A DNA stretch of 38,641 nt from Bacteroidales bacterium (GTDB taxonomy: Bacteria; Bacteroidota; Bacteroidia; Bacteroidales; F082): assembly GCA_029983675.1 (NCBI GenBank), contig JASBYY010000030.1, positions 1 to 38,641 on the forward strand, in the 5' to 3' direction. The notes under the pieces are model-generated. The model saw nothing but the letters and a program-made list of their open reading frames with translations, ran no database searches and was not told where the DNA came from. Below are positions 16,131 to 24,191 of the stretch, in pieces (position 1 is the first letter of the stretch; each line of letters opens with the position of its first letter). The translations under genes and the position numbers were made by a program.

Positions 16131-16634
16131 ATGAAAAAAAGCCTACCCATTCTTCTGCTTATTATTGCAGTTGCTTTGAGTTCTTGCATCGATACCGGCG
16201 ACAATCCGCTTATCGGGACTTGGGGCGTTTCACGCATCGAGTATTACACGGCCGATATTGTAGGCAATCCCATACCTTCCACGTTGGAGACCTACAATTA
16301 TACGCCAGACGCTTCCAATGGCATCAAAATGGTATTTAAAGCCGACAATACCGGAGTGCTGGATGACCGCAGTGGCGAAACGCCGTCCATAGAACGTTTC
16401 ACCTACCGCTACAACGCAAGGGAGCAGGAACTTTATATGAAAACCGATAAAGAATCGTTCACCTTATACATCGAAGACATAAGTGCCAATGCGTTTACCT
16501 ATCTCAATGAATACGAGAATCATAAGATGGAACGAACTTATCTAAAACGTCTCGGCAAAACCAGAACAAGTAAAGCCAACCGTACCGAGCCTCGTCCCGT
16601 CAAGCCGGGTTCTTTGTTGAGCAGCCAACGGTGA
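16131..16634 (+). CDS. Lipocalin-like lipoprotein, second of a tandem pair
   Basis: The 167-residue product has an SPII signal peptide (MKKSLPILLLIIAVALSSC, Cys19). NPLIGTWGVSRIEYYT matches the opening of the upstream gene, followed by the strand pattern IKMVFKADNTGVL, FTYRYNAREQELYM and FTLYIEDISANAFTYL, as in lipocalin-like domains of Bacteroidetes. The last ~30 residues (RTSKANRTEPRPVKPGSLLS) are basic and probably unstructured, and may be an extension past the original stop. It starts four bases after the upstream stop, so the pair is one transcript. Confidence 0.84.
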   Translation: MKKSLPILLLIIAVALSSCIDTGDNPLIGTWGVSRIEYYTADIVGNPIPSTLETYNYTPDASNGIKMVFKADNTGVLDDRSGETPSIERFTYRYNAREQELYMKTDKESFTLYIEDISANAFTYLNEYENHKMERTYLKRLGKTRTSKANRTEPRPVKPGSLLSSQR

Positions 16635-16710
16635 CCTGCTTTTTCATGCCCAGATTTATCACCTTGCTATTAGTACATGGCCAATATGCATTTCTGTTGC
16701 AACTTGTTTC

Positions 16711-18066
16711 TCACAACCTATCCATCACATCGGCAAGCAGGCGGTTGAAATCGATGACGCGATCGGGCTTGGGCGAATAACCAAGCACCACTACGACAAG
16801 GTCTTTTGAAGGAATCATATAGATCTGCTGCCCGTCGTGCCCATCGCACGCAAACATGTCACGCGGCACATCCGGCAGACTGCCACTGCGGTTAAGCCAG
16901 AAAAACGCCCCGTACTTGCCTTTGCTGTCAGATGCCGCTGTCACGGAATAATCCACCCACTCGGGAGGAAGCACTTGCCGCCCCGCAAAACAACCTCTAT
17001 CTAAAAACAATTGCCCGAAACGTGCAAAATCACGTGCCGTGGCATACAAATACGATGATCCAATGGGCGTTCCGGCCATATCGACCTCAAACCGGGCGTC
17101 GGTGATACCTATCGGATAAAACAATCGTTGCCAGAGATACGCATAAAACATCGAATCCGACGGAAAACATTCTTTCAGATAACGGCAAACGATATTGGTG
17201 GAGCCTGAAGAATAATACCAATGCGTGTTGGGTTCGTATTCAAGAGGTTTTTCAATGGCATACAACCCCATGTCGGCTTCTCTGTGCAACATGAGGTTGA
17301 CATCGGAACGGCTACCGTAGGATTCATTCCATGCCAAACCGCTCTGCATCTGCATCAGACTGTTCAGCGTGATGGCTTTTCGCCCATCGCCTTGCCACTG
17401 CGGAACATCCATTGGCGCATAAATGTCAATCATCCCATCTGAGGCCATCAGTCCGACAATGGCGTTGGTGAAGCTTTTCGCCATGCTCCAGCTCAGCAGC
17501 CGCGTTTGGGCATCGAAACCCTGCCGATAGCGTTCGGCCACCGGAATGCCGCGATGCAGCACGATAAAAGCAAAAGGAGTACCGTTATAGGCTTGATCGT
17601 CAATAAAAGCCTTTGCCACGGGGGCAAGACGCGCCACACAAGCCGAATCGACAAGACTGTCGGCAATACGATCTCCCAAAGGCCAGACAGTCGTATCAGC
17701 AAGGTAATCAGGCGCAAGTTGCAACGGAAAAGTCTGTTGTCTGAAATCGTTTGCAGTGGCATCACGAAGCAAGGTGACCCCGAAACCATCGCGACAGACG
17801 GCCACCGACTTACCCCATAAGAAACGGCTGGTGACGGTTTGGGCCTCATAATCCACTTTGTTGCGCGTAAATCGGATAAATGAAAAATTCAAGTCGAGTT
17901 GTTCGACAGAATCGGCATTGCGACCCGAAACAAACACTGCGGAACACAGGTTCTTGGCCGCATAACCCGTGATGATGCACATCAGGCTGTTCAGGTATAT
18001 CGCACCGGCAAGCAAAGCGGCGACAAGCAAGCCCAATAAGATCCTAAGTAAGGTTTTCGTTTTCAT
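16711..18066 (-). CDS. Beta-lactamase-fold serine hydrolase (class C / penicillin-binding type)
   Basis: The 451-residue product has an N-terminal hydrophobic helix (LLRILLGLLVAALLAGAIYL), probably a membrane anchor. The catalytic motifs of the serine beta-lactamase-like family are present: Ser194 and Lys197 in WSMAKSFTNAIVGL (SxxK), Tyr285 in HWYYSSGSTN (Y-S-S in place of Y-x-N), and a C-terminal HDG at about 410 in FACDGHDGQQIYM in place of KTG. GVTD-type and GLAW segments (MQMQSGLAWNE) also agree. These enzymes include esterases and D-aminopeptidases acting in the periplasm; resistance to beta-lactams cannot be inferred. It converges with the lipoprotein pair. Confidence 0.92.
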   Translation of the reverse strand: MKTKTLLRILLGLLVAALLAGAIYLNSLMCIITGYAAKNLCSAVFVSGRNADSVEQLDLNFSFIRFTRNKVDYEAQTVTSRFLWGKSVAVCRDGFGVTLLRDATANDFRQQTFPLQLAPDYLADTTVWPLGDRIADSLVDSACVARLAPVAKAFIDDQAYNGTPFAFIVLHRGIPVAERYRQGFDAQTRLLSWSMAKSFTNAIVGLMASDGMIDIYAPMDVPQWQGDGRKAITLNSLMQMQSGLAWNESYGSRSDVNLMLHREADMGLYAIEKPLEYEPNTHWYYSSGSTNIVCRYLKECFPSDSMFYAYLWQRLFYPIGITDARFEVDMAGTPIGSSYLYATARDFARFGQLFLDRGCFAGRQVLPPEWVDYSVTAASDSKGKYGAFFWLNRSGSLPDVPRDMFACDGHDGQQIYMIPSKDLVVVVLGYSPKPDRVIDFNRLLADVMDRL

Positions 18067-18447
18067 AATATATTGTATTACAACTCATATTTATTATTTA
18101 CATGCCAATCTGTCTTCTTTCTCCAAGACAAGCCGAAGTATAACCCTGCAAAGTTATTATTTTTTCGGTTTGGTTTTTATCATCGATTTCTTTGTTACAG
18201 CTATCTCGAAACAGATATCTATTCACAAGTAATACATATTACTGATAATGTGTGCATTAAGAATTTTTCTGCTATAAAATCGAGAAAAATACCGGTGGTT
18301 TTTATAGATTTTTTGAGAGAATGTTTATTTTTGCGTTTCGTAGGGTTTTGAAGGGTCGGTTTTTATTTTGCAGGATTCTTCTCTCTATTTGTAGGGTTCA
18401 AAAAGTTCGACTTTGAAAGTTTTTTGTTGTAAAATCAATATTATTTA
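18067..18447. other. 381-bp AT-rich divergent intergenic region
   Basis: No credible gene is present; the open frames here are short and AT-driven. An exact -7 element TATTTTTG lies at 18326-18333 on the plus strand, 122 bases before the repeat-protein gene at 18448. The sequence GTAGGGTT occurs twice (about 18341 and 18391), each in a similar context. The long leader could hold regulation, but I see no recognised riboswitch. Confidence 0.45.
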
Positions 18448-18867
18448 ATGAAGAAAATAGGTCTTGTTTTGTTCTTTTTCGCCTTGATGGCCTCGGTTCA
18501 GGTCGTCATGGCGCAGAGCGTCGTTGGAAAAAGCAACGGACGCATCGGCAGTATTGGATCGGATGGCGTCATTCGCGACTGTAACAATGCGCAAATCGGG
18601 AGGATTGAGGCGGACGGCACTGTGCGCGATGCCAGCAATGTCCAAATCGGGAAAATCGAGGCGGATGGCACCGTGCGCAACGGGAGCAATGCCGTCATCG
18701 GAAAAATCGAATCGGACGGCACCGTGCGCAACAGCAGCAACTCCGTGATTGGCAAAATCGCTCCGGACAATGCCTCAACGAATAGCATCTTAAGCGCATC
18801 ATTAAATGGAGCATCGGGCATCAACAACTCATGGGCGGCAGTCGCCTACTTTTTCTTTTTGCATTAA
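18448..18867 (+). CDS. Exported protein with five 17-residue repeats (5-fold beta-flower type)
   Basis: The 139-residue product has a signal peptide ending VVMAQ. It then carries four full and one partial repeat of the unit IGKIEADGTVRNGSNAV, beginning at residue 33. Examples are IGRIEADGTVRDASNVQ, IGKIESDGTVRNSSNSV and a final IGKIAPDN. The unit matches what I recall as the '5-fold beta-flower' proteins of Bacteroidetes, in which five repeats close into a flat beta structure. A hydrophobic C-terminal segment (WAAVAYFFFLH) follows a Ser/Asn-rich linker. It should be in the periplasm or outer membrane. The cellular role is unknown to me. Confidence 0.82.
   Translation: MKKIGLVLFFFALMASVQVVMAQSVVGKSNGRIGSIGSDGVIRDCNNAQIGRIEADGTVRDASNVQIGKIEADGTVRNGSNAVIGKIESDGTVRNSSNSVIGKIAPDNASTNSILSASLNGASGINNSWAAVAYFFFLH
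18544..18747 (+). repeat. Four tandem 51-bp coding repeats
   Basis: The units start at 18544, 18595, 18646 and 18697 and a partial fifth begins at 18748. Each encodes IG.I..DG..R...N.. . Copies 2-4 are clearly more alike than copy 1, which suggests recent internal duplication. Confidence 0.85.
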
Positions 18868-18903
18868 CGGGATTTTCGGTTTGCTTTTTTTGATTTAATT
18901 GGG

Positions 18904-18911
18904 TATTTTTG
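18904..18911 (+). promoter_or_regulatory. lemA: -7 promoter element upstream of lemA (TATTTTTG)
   Basis: This exact TAnnTTTG match lies 85 bases before the lemA start and past the stop of the repeat-protein gene, so lemA probably has its own promoter. Confidence 0.5.
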
Positions 18912-18995
18912 TCGTTTGAAAACGATGGATGGAAAAATGCGTTGGAAGAAAAAACACTCCGTTTGAAATAATAATAAATTAAAAATCAAATAGTT

Positions 18996-19673
18996 ATGAA
19001 ATTTACTCCTAACGAACCCAGAAACACCGCAACTGCCGGTTTTGAAAATCAAAAGCCCTTTCGGCATCGCAATAAGGTAATTGTGACTTGTATTATCGTT
19101 GCCGCCATCTTTGGCTTGACCGCCATTTGGGGCATCAGGGTGTACAATAAACTTGTTTCGAGCCAGGAGACTATGCAACAAGCTGTCGGCAATGTTCAAA
19201 ACGCTTACCAGCGGCGTGCCGACCTTATTCCGAACATCGTGGCAGCGGTAAAAAGCTATGCCGAATATGAGCAGAGCACGCTTCAAGCGGTCACGGAAGC
19301 CCGCGCCAAGGCCTCTTCGACAACCATAGACGCCAACAATATGACTGCCGAACAGTTGGAATCTTTCCAAGCGGCTCAGGCACAAATGTCAAGTGCATTA
19401 TCGCGCCTATTGGTCACCATCGAAAAATATCCCGACCTGAAAGCCGGAAACAACTACCTTGACCTGCACTCCAAGTTGGAAAGCTGCGAAAATTCCATTG
19501 CCAATGCAAGAAAAGACTTCAACGACAAGGCCAAGGATTACAACAAATTGCTGCGCCGCTTTCCAAACAACATCATTGCTGGGTTGTACGACTTCGAGAA
19601 GATGCCTTATTTTGAGGCCATTACCGAAGGTGCCGAAGTAGCTCCGAATGTTGGAGAGATGTTGGAGAAATAA
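18996..19673 (+). CDS. lemA: LemA family protein
   Basis: The 225-residue product has one transmembrane helix at about 27-46 (VIVTCIIVAAIFGLTAIWGI). The conserved LemA core follows: YNKLVSSQETMQQAVGNVQN, then YQRRADLIPNIVAAVKSYAEY, TLQAVTEARAKA, and the C-terminal NARKDFNDKAKDYNKLLRRF with PYFEA near the end. LemA proteins are helical bundles anchored in the inner membrane; their exact role is not settled. In many bacteria lemA is followed by TPM-domain (htpX or yjcH-type) genes, which are absent here. A strong terminator follows at 19762. Confidence 0.95.
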   Translation: MKFTPNEPRNTATAGFENQKPFRHRNKVIVTCIIVAAIFGLTAIWGIRVYNKLVSSQETMQQAVGNVQNAYQRRADLIPNIVAAVKSYAEYEQSTLQAVTEARAKASSTTIDANNMTAEQLESFQAAQAQMSSALSRLLVTIEKYPDLKAGNNYLDLHSKLESCENSIANARKDFNDKAKDYNKLLRRFPNNIIAGLYDFEKMPYFEAITEGAEVAPNVGEMLEK

Positions 19674-19761
19674 CCGTATCGTCACGGAACGCTTTAATTG
19701 CAACATTCTGAAATTCAAGCAAAAAAAAGGCCTTTTAAGGCTTTCGTAGAAAAACTGAAAG

Positions 19762-19797
19762 AACGGTTGAAGAGTAAGTTCTATTCAACCGTTTTTT
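19762..19797 (+). terminator. Intrinsic terminator after lemA
   Basis: AACGGTTGAA (19762-19771) and TTCAACCGTT (19784-19793) form a perfect 10-base stem around a 12-base loop, followed by a run of T. It lies 89 bases after the lemA stop and before the phosphatase gene. Confidence 0.85.
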
Positions 19798-19822
19798 AAT
19801 TTGAAAAAACACCATAAACACC

Positions 19823-20293
19823 ATGAAAGAGAATATCAAGCATCGTTTGCTCTTTGTCTGCCACGGCAATATATGCCGAAGTCCCATGGCGGAGTTTGTC
19901 ATGAAAAAACTGGTTGAAGAAGCCGGATTGGAAACACAGTTTGAGATCGCCTCAGCCGCCACTTCGACCGATGAAATCGGAAATCCCGTGTATCCGCCCG
20001 CCAAGCAAAAACTGGCGGAACACAACATAGGATGCGAAGACAAAACGGCACGGCAGATCACACGTGAAGACTTTGAGAAATATGACCTTGTCGTTGTCAT
20101 GGACGGCAACAACCTGCGCAACCTCGAAAGGATGTTTGGTCATGCTTACCGCAATAAAACCAAGCTGTTGATGGACTTTACGCCCCACCCGCACGATGTG
20201 GCCGACCCATGGTACACACGCGATTTTGAAACCACTTGGAGGGATGTTTTAGCCGGATGCACCGCCTTGTTGCATGTTCTCACAGAAAAATAA
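19823..20293 (+). CDS. Low-molecular-weight protein-tyrosine phosphatase
   Basis: The 156-residue product is typical in length. It begins KHRLLFVCHGNICRSPMAE, containing the P-loop CX5R(S) with catalytic Cys13, Arg19 and Ser20. The general acid Asp128 lies in the conserved DPWY motif (HDVADPWYTRDF). VVVMDGNNLRNL corresponds to the conserved MD..N segment. The enzyme removes phosphate from phosphotyrosine in the cytoplasm. In bacteria such enzymes often act on tyrosine kinases of polysaccharide export, but no such kinase is adjacent. It appears to be a single-gene transcript between two terminator hairpins. Confidence 0.96.
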   Translation: MKENIKHRLLFVCHGNICRSPMAEFVMKKLVEEAGLETQFEIASAATSTDEIGNPVYPPAKQKLAEHNIGCEDKTARQITREDFEKYDLVVVMDGNNLRNLERMFGHAYRNKTKLLMDFTPHPHDVADPWYTRDFETTWRDVLAGCTALLHVLTEK

Positions 20294-20310
20294 AGCGACC
20301 TGTTCTAACA

Positions 20311-20344
20311 AAACAAGGCGGCAACTATGGTTACCGCCTTGTTT
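20311..20344. terminator. Bidirectional terminator between convergent genes
   Basis: AAACAAGGCGG (20311-20321) and CCGCCTTGTTT (20334-20344) form a perfect 11-base stem with a 12-base loop. The sequence is T-rich on the right and A-rich on the left, so it can end transcription from the phosphatase gene and from the metallopeptidase gene on the other strand. Confidence 0.85.
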
Positions 20345-20362
20345 ATATTTAAAGAGGTGTGC

Positions 20363-21265
20363 TTACAAATTGTCATAATCAGGGGAAAAGGTGTCGCCCT
20401 GTATAATATCACCCGTGCGCAGGCCTTTTTTCAGCCAGCGGTTGCGTTGGGCCGAAGTGCCGTGGTTAAACGAATCGGGAACGGCATAGCCTTGGGCACG
20501 CTTTTGCAAATAGTCGTCTCCGATCTTAGAAGCAGCGTTCAATCCCTCTTCGATGTCGCCGTCTTCTAACGAGCCAAACATCTTGTTGTCGTTATACGCC
20601 CACACGCCGGCATAGAAATCAGCCTGAAGCTCAAGGCGCACGCTGATCTGATTGCTTTGTGGCGTGCCACGTCCATAACGTGCCATGGCGCCATGGGCTT
20701 CGTTGAGCGTGCCTAACAGATTCTGCACATGGTGCCCCACCTCATGGGCGATGACGTAGGCGTAGGCAAAGTCACCGTCGGCCCCGATTTGCCACCCCAT
20801 GTTTTTGAAAAACGACAAGTCGATGTAAACCGTCCGGTCGGCACTACAATAGAAAGGTCCGGTCTCGGAAGAAGCGTTGCCACATTGTGAAGACACTGCA
20901 TCATTGAAGATAACCAGTTGCGGCGCTTCGTAATGTCTGCCCATTTTTTCGAATTCCTTCGTCCACACGTCTTCGGTACCTGCCAGAATTTGTTTTGTAA
21001 ACTGCACCAGCTCGGCATCCACACCGCTGTAGTCCTTGCCGTCTGTCGTCTCCTCATAGGCTGCTCCCGAACCGCCTTGCATCTGCTGCAAGACCGCACC
21101 CGGATCTCCGCCAAGCAACATAATGATGCCGGCAATGATGATGCCACCGATTCCTATGCCGCCACCTACTTTGGCAGCGGTTCTGCCACGGCGGTCTTCT
21201 ACGTTTGTGCTTTCTCTGCGTCCATCAAGTCTTATAATGATTTTTGTTTTAATGTTTGCATGCAA
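20363..21265 (-). CDS. Neutral zinc metallopeptidase, YpfJ family
   Basis: The product is about 290-300 residues. RLDGRRESTNVEDRRG at the N-terminus is the family's usual opening, followed by one membrane helix (IGIGGIIIAGIIMLLGG). HEVGHH at 174-179 (counted from the longest frame) gives the HExxH zinc site with Glu175 as catalytic base. Downstream, LELQADFYAGVWAYN supplies the third zinc ligand region, and HGTSAQRNRWLKKG is the conserved C-terminal motif. It should be a membrane-anchored periplasmic protease. The start is odd: the first possible codon, TTG at 21265, overlaps a perfect -7 promoter element, and no ATG, GTG or TTG follows before the conserved opening. An ATT or ATC start near 21238-21241 fits the spacing better. 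Confidence 0.93.
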   Translation of the reverse strand: MHANIKTKIIIRLDGRRESTNVEDRRGRTAAKVGGGIGIGGIIIAGIIMLLGGDPGAVLQQMQGGSGAAYEETTDGKDYSGVDAELVQFTKQILAGTEDVWTKEFEKMGRHYEAPQLVIFNDAVSSQCGNASSETGPFYCSADRTVYIDLSFFKNMGWQIGADGDFAYAYVIAHEVGHHVQNLLGTLNEAHGAMARYGRGTPQSNQISVRLELQADFYAGVWAYNDNKMFGSLEDGDIEEGLNAASKIGDDYLQKRAQGYAVPDSFNHGTSAQRNRWLKKGLRTGDIIQGDTFSPDYDNL

Positions 21266-21270
21266 AAGTA
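21263..21270 (-). promoter_or_regulatory. -7 promoter element for the metallopeptidase gene (TACTTTTG)
   Basis: This exact TAnnTTTG match overlaps the nominal TTG start codon. At slyD, the barrel gene, MscS and oxyR the element ends 20-25 bases before the start codon, which here predicts a start near 21238-21243. Confidence 0.6.
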
Positions 21271-21342
21271 GCTATTTTCATTAATAGACGGCTAAAAAAA
21301 GGAAAAAGAGGCGATGATTTTGTTTGCCATAGAAAAACATAG

Positions 21343-22260
21343 CTACCGCTTCGGATGCAACTGCGCCGAACGGCTCCTGTTGACCACCCAGACGCCGCCG
21401 AACACCAATACCATGGCCGCAACCTTCTGCCAGGTCATCACGTCGAGACCGATAACGATGCTGATCACCGTTGCGATGATGGGCTGCACATAGTTATACA
21501 TGCTCACCAAGGTGGGACGAATGCGTTTTTGTCCTATCGGAATAAGGAAGTAAGCCACAAAGGTGGCGAAAAACACCACATAACCTACCTGAAGCAGCAG
21601 CCTATTCTCCATTTGTGAAAAAGGAAGTGCAGCCAAGCCTTGCAGATTGAATGGCAACGAAACGAGCATTGAAAACAAAAACATCCATTTCATAAAGGTA
21701 ACCACGTGGTATTTTACGATAAGAGGTCTGAAAATGCCGAGATACAAGGCAAAAGTCAGACCGTTGCATATCGCCAGCACAATACCCATAGGCTGGGTGC
21801 TGTCGGCACCGCCTTCAACCGCAATGGAGTTGAATATCAACAGCAGCACGCCGCACAAACTCACCAACACGCCACCGATTTTTTTGAATGTAATCGGCTC
21901 TTTCAAAAAGACGGCAGCCACAAACATGGTCATGATGGGTGTGCAGGTGTTCACGATGCTTAAATCTATGGAAGTCGTCATCGTGATGGCTTTCAGGAAC
22001 GACATTTGCGTGAGAAACAAACCCAGCAGTGAAGCCACAAAGACACGCGGCAAGTCGCGAAGCGCCATTTTTTCGCGCGGCAAAAACAAGGAGAGCAGCC
22101 AAAACAACACCGTTGCCCCCGTAGCACGCAGGCAAAACAAATCCATAGGGGTCATAACCTGTGTATTTGCAATGTTTTTGCAAAACACGATGTTCAACCC
22201 AAAGATGCAATAGGCGGCGAAACAAGCCAAATGTCCGATAAAAGCCGAATTGTTTTTCAT
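21343..22260 (-). CDS. EamA-family (DMT superfamily) transporter
   Basis: From ATG 22260 the product has 305 residues and ten hydrophobic helices in two EamA halves. The first half contains CFAAYCIFGLNIVFCKNIA, a FCLRATGATVLFWLLS segment and FLTQMSFLKAITMTTSIDLS. The repeat has MYNYVQPIIATVISIVIGLD and VLVFGGVWVVNRSR at the C-terminus. It would export or import small metabolites across the inner membrane; the substrate cannot be predicted. Two upstream in-frame ATG codons (22287 and 22365) exist, but a -7 element TATTTTTG at 22269-22276 falls between 22287 and 22260, which favours the short form. Confidence 0.9.
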   Translation of the reverse strand: MKNNSAFIGHLACFAAYCIFGLNIVFCKNIANTQVMTPMDLFCLRATGATVLFWLLSLFLPREKMALRDLPRVFVASLLGLFLTQMSFLKAITMTTSIDLSIVNTCTPIMTMFVAAVFLKEPITFKKIGGVLVSLCGVLLLIFNSIAVEGGADSTQPMGIVLAICNGLTFALYLGIFRPLIVKYHVVTFMKWMFLFSMLVSLPFNLQGLAALPFSQMENRLLLQVGYVVFFATFVAYFLIPIGQKRIRPTLVSMYNYVQPIIATVISIVIGLDVMTWQKVAAMVLVFGGVWVVNRSRSAQLHPKR

Positions 22261-22268
22261 TGCGCCGG

Positions 22269-22276
22269 CAAAAATA
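22269..22276 (-). promoter_or_regulatory. Possible -7 promoter element for the EamA gene (TATTTTTG)
   Basis: This exact TAnnTTTG match ends only 9 bases before ATG 22260, which would give a nearly leaderless mRNA. It may instead be a chance match inside a longer coding region. Confidence 0.35.
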
Positions 22277-22431
22277 GCGTTTTTCATGGACAATATTTTA
22301 TCTTGGATGTTGTTTGCATAGAAAAGGAATCCGTCGAATTTCAATGCATATTTTGATTTTGGCACGAATTTGGAGATATTTCAACATAGAAACAAATCGA
22401 TGAATTGTCAAACCCATAAAAACACACAGCC

Positions 22432-23520
22432 ATGAAGACCAGAAAAATCATCTTGACAGTCCTGCTGATGATGACAGGATTGTTTACTGCAAAAGCACAG
22501 TACTACACCTATCCGGCAGAATTGGCTTTGGTTTCTCAACCCGTGATAACCTACATGCCGAACGCCGTACGGCTGTATTACGACGTACAAAACATTGGAG
22601 ATGTCCGCTATCGCGGCGATTTCTACGTGTATCTCGAGCCTGACAACGGATACTACTACGCACGCAAGCATGTCAATATCCGTCCAGGTCGCATCAAGAG
22701 AATCGTGATCGACATCCCGCTCTATTACTTCGACCCTTCGTTCAGCTACACCGTAATGCCGTATTATGAGATGGGACCAGAGCTTTTCTCTCTCACCACC
22801 TTTGAATACTTCGAGCCGCTGCATTTCTGGTGGTACGGTGCCCGCACAAGTCCCTACATCGTCTATCGTCCCGCTCCACTGATTCACGCCTATGTGCGCC
22901 CCAACTGCCCGCGGTTCTACTACGACGGTTTCCGCCCGCCGTATGATCCCAACGATTATTGGTACGATCCTTCCTATCGTGCCGAGCCGATGCATCACAC
23001 CTACAACTATCACCGCAATCGCTCCAACGGCTATCCCGGCGCCTCTTCCAACCCAGGACAAGGCAACGCGCCTTCGCAGGCCGGAGTGAGCCGACCCAAC
23101 GGCGGCAACACGGCGGGTAGCATGAGCTCGCGCGCCCAACAGCCCAGAAACCCTAACATCAATAATGGCGGACATGCTACCGGTCGTAACGGTTCGGCAG
23201 GCAATGCCAATGTGAGTCGCCCGCGCAATGAGAACTCCAGCAGCAGCAATGTAAGTCTCCCCGGAAACAGTTCCTCAACAAACGGAAACGGCCGTTCGTC
23301 GGGAGTCAGCAATCCCCGTCAGCCCAACAATTCGGGCAGCGGCAATGTCAATAGTCCCAGCAACGGAAGCACAAGCGGCAATCGCTCGGGTAGCGTAGGA
23401 CGTTCAGGATCGAGCAGCCGCAGCAGTGGCGAAAACCGTAGCGGATCGAGCCGCAGCAGCACGCGCTCTTCCAACAACAGCCGTTCCGGCAGCAGCTCTA
23501 ACTCCGGGAGAGGCAGATGA
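22432..23520 (+). CDS. Exported protein with Tyr-rich domain and long Ser/Asn/Gly/Arg-rich tail
   Basis: The 362-residue product has a signal peptide (MKTRKIILTVLLMMTGLFTAKAQ). Residues ~25-130 look like an Ig-like strand domain (LALVSQPVITYMPNAVRLYY, FYVYLEPDNGYYYARKHVNI, IDIPLYYFDPSFSY). A Pro/Tyr-rich linker follows (YYDGFRPPYDPNDYWYDP). The last ~160 residues are low-complexity, dominated by Ser, Asn, Gly and Arg (GSSRSSTRSSNNSRSGSSSN), basic and surely disordered. I do not recognise a functional family. The tail could bind nucleic acid or anionic polysaccharide, or be a cell-wall spacer; that is guesswork. The downstream small exported protein is on the same strand, 131 bases away. Confidence 0.8.
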   Translation: MKTRKIILTVLLMMTGLFTAKAQYYTYPAELALVSQPVITYMPNAVRLYYDVQNIGDVRYRGDFYVYLEPDNGYYYARKHVNIRPGRIKRIVIDIPLYYFDPSFSYTVMPYYEMGPELFSLTTFEYFEPLHFWWYGARTSPYIVYRPAPLIHAYVRPNCPRFYYDGFRPPYDPNDYWYDPSYRAEPMHHTYNYHRNRSNGYPGASSNPGQGNAPSQAGVSRPNGGNTAGSMSSRAQQPRNPNINNGGHATGRNGSAGNANVSRPRNENSSSSNVSLPGNSSSTNGNGRSSGVSNPRQPNNSGSGNVNSPSNGSTSGNRSGSVGRSGSSSRSSGENRSGSSRSSTRSSNNSRSGSSSNSGRGR

Positions 23521-23651
23521 CACGAACGGATTTTTAATCGGAAATCATTCAGACGGTGACCCCCTTTTCGACAGCACCCTTTAAAAGGCCAAGCCGTGGG
23601 TCATCGTCCACAACAATAAACAACCCCAACCCTTTCATATCAGTAAAAAAG

Positions 23652-24191
23652 ATGAAAGCATTGAAAACGATAGTTTTAATTGCCATTGCGTTTCCGCCCG
23701 CCTTGGTATTCGGACAGGATCATGAATTAAGTGCTTACAGCACCTGTGGCAACAACGCCAACGCCATTGGGAAAAGCAAACTCGACGCCGTTGTCGTCGG
23801 CACGCCCAAGTTGTCGCAGCAAGAGGCAACGACAGAATCCGTCACGGTGACCTACACCTTGCGCAACCTTTGGCAGCCCATTCCCAAGACCGTGATGATG
23901 AGCGTGGTGCTCCTCAACGAAAAGGGACTTTATCTGATGGACAGCCAACCCAAAAGCCGTATGCTTTTCAAGAAAGACAAGACCTTTAACGACAACAATA
24001 TCGACACCAGACGGATTCCTGAAGGAAAATACATCGTCGCCGTCTGCATGGGTGAAAACCACGAATACGTGTTCTACGACCCGAACAACTGGTCAAAGAA
24101 TGCCGTCCTTGTCGTGAAACCCGGCGAAAGCAAGACCAACCTCATCCAGCCTGAGCCTTTCAAGAACAAGACTCTTTTACCGAATAAATAA
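23652..24191 (+). CDS. Small exported protein of unknown function
   Basis: From ATG 23652 the product has 179 residues; the frame is open further upstream to 23556 but the signal peptide (MKALKTIVLIAIAFPPALVFG) begins at 23652. The mature part has a beta-rich pattern, with VTVTYTLRNLWQPIPKTVMM, SVVLLNEKGLYLMDSQPKSR and GKYIVAVCMGENHEYVFYDP, which may be an Ig-like or carbohydrate-binding-like sandwich. No family is recognised. It shares strand with the preceding exported protein, so they may be co-transcribed. Confidence 0.78.
   Translation: MKALKTIVLIAIAFPPALVFGQDHELSAYSTCGNNANAIGKSKLDAVVVGTPKLSQQEATTESVTVTYTLRNLWQPIPKTVMMSVVLLNEKGLYLMDSQPKSRMLFKKDKTFNDNNIDTRRIPEGKYIVAVCMGENHEYVFYDPNNWSKNAVLVVKPGESKTNLIQPEPFKNKTLLPNK

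Noticed and set aside
16711..18066. Calling the serine hydrolase an antibiotic-resistance beta-lactamase
   Set aside because: The SxxK and Tyr motifs show the fold only; the third motif is HDG, as in esterase and peptidase relatives, and no resistance context exists.
18544..18760. Tandem 51-bp repeats as a CRISPR array
   Set aside because: The repeats are contiguous without spacers and encode a regular in-frame protein repeat.
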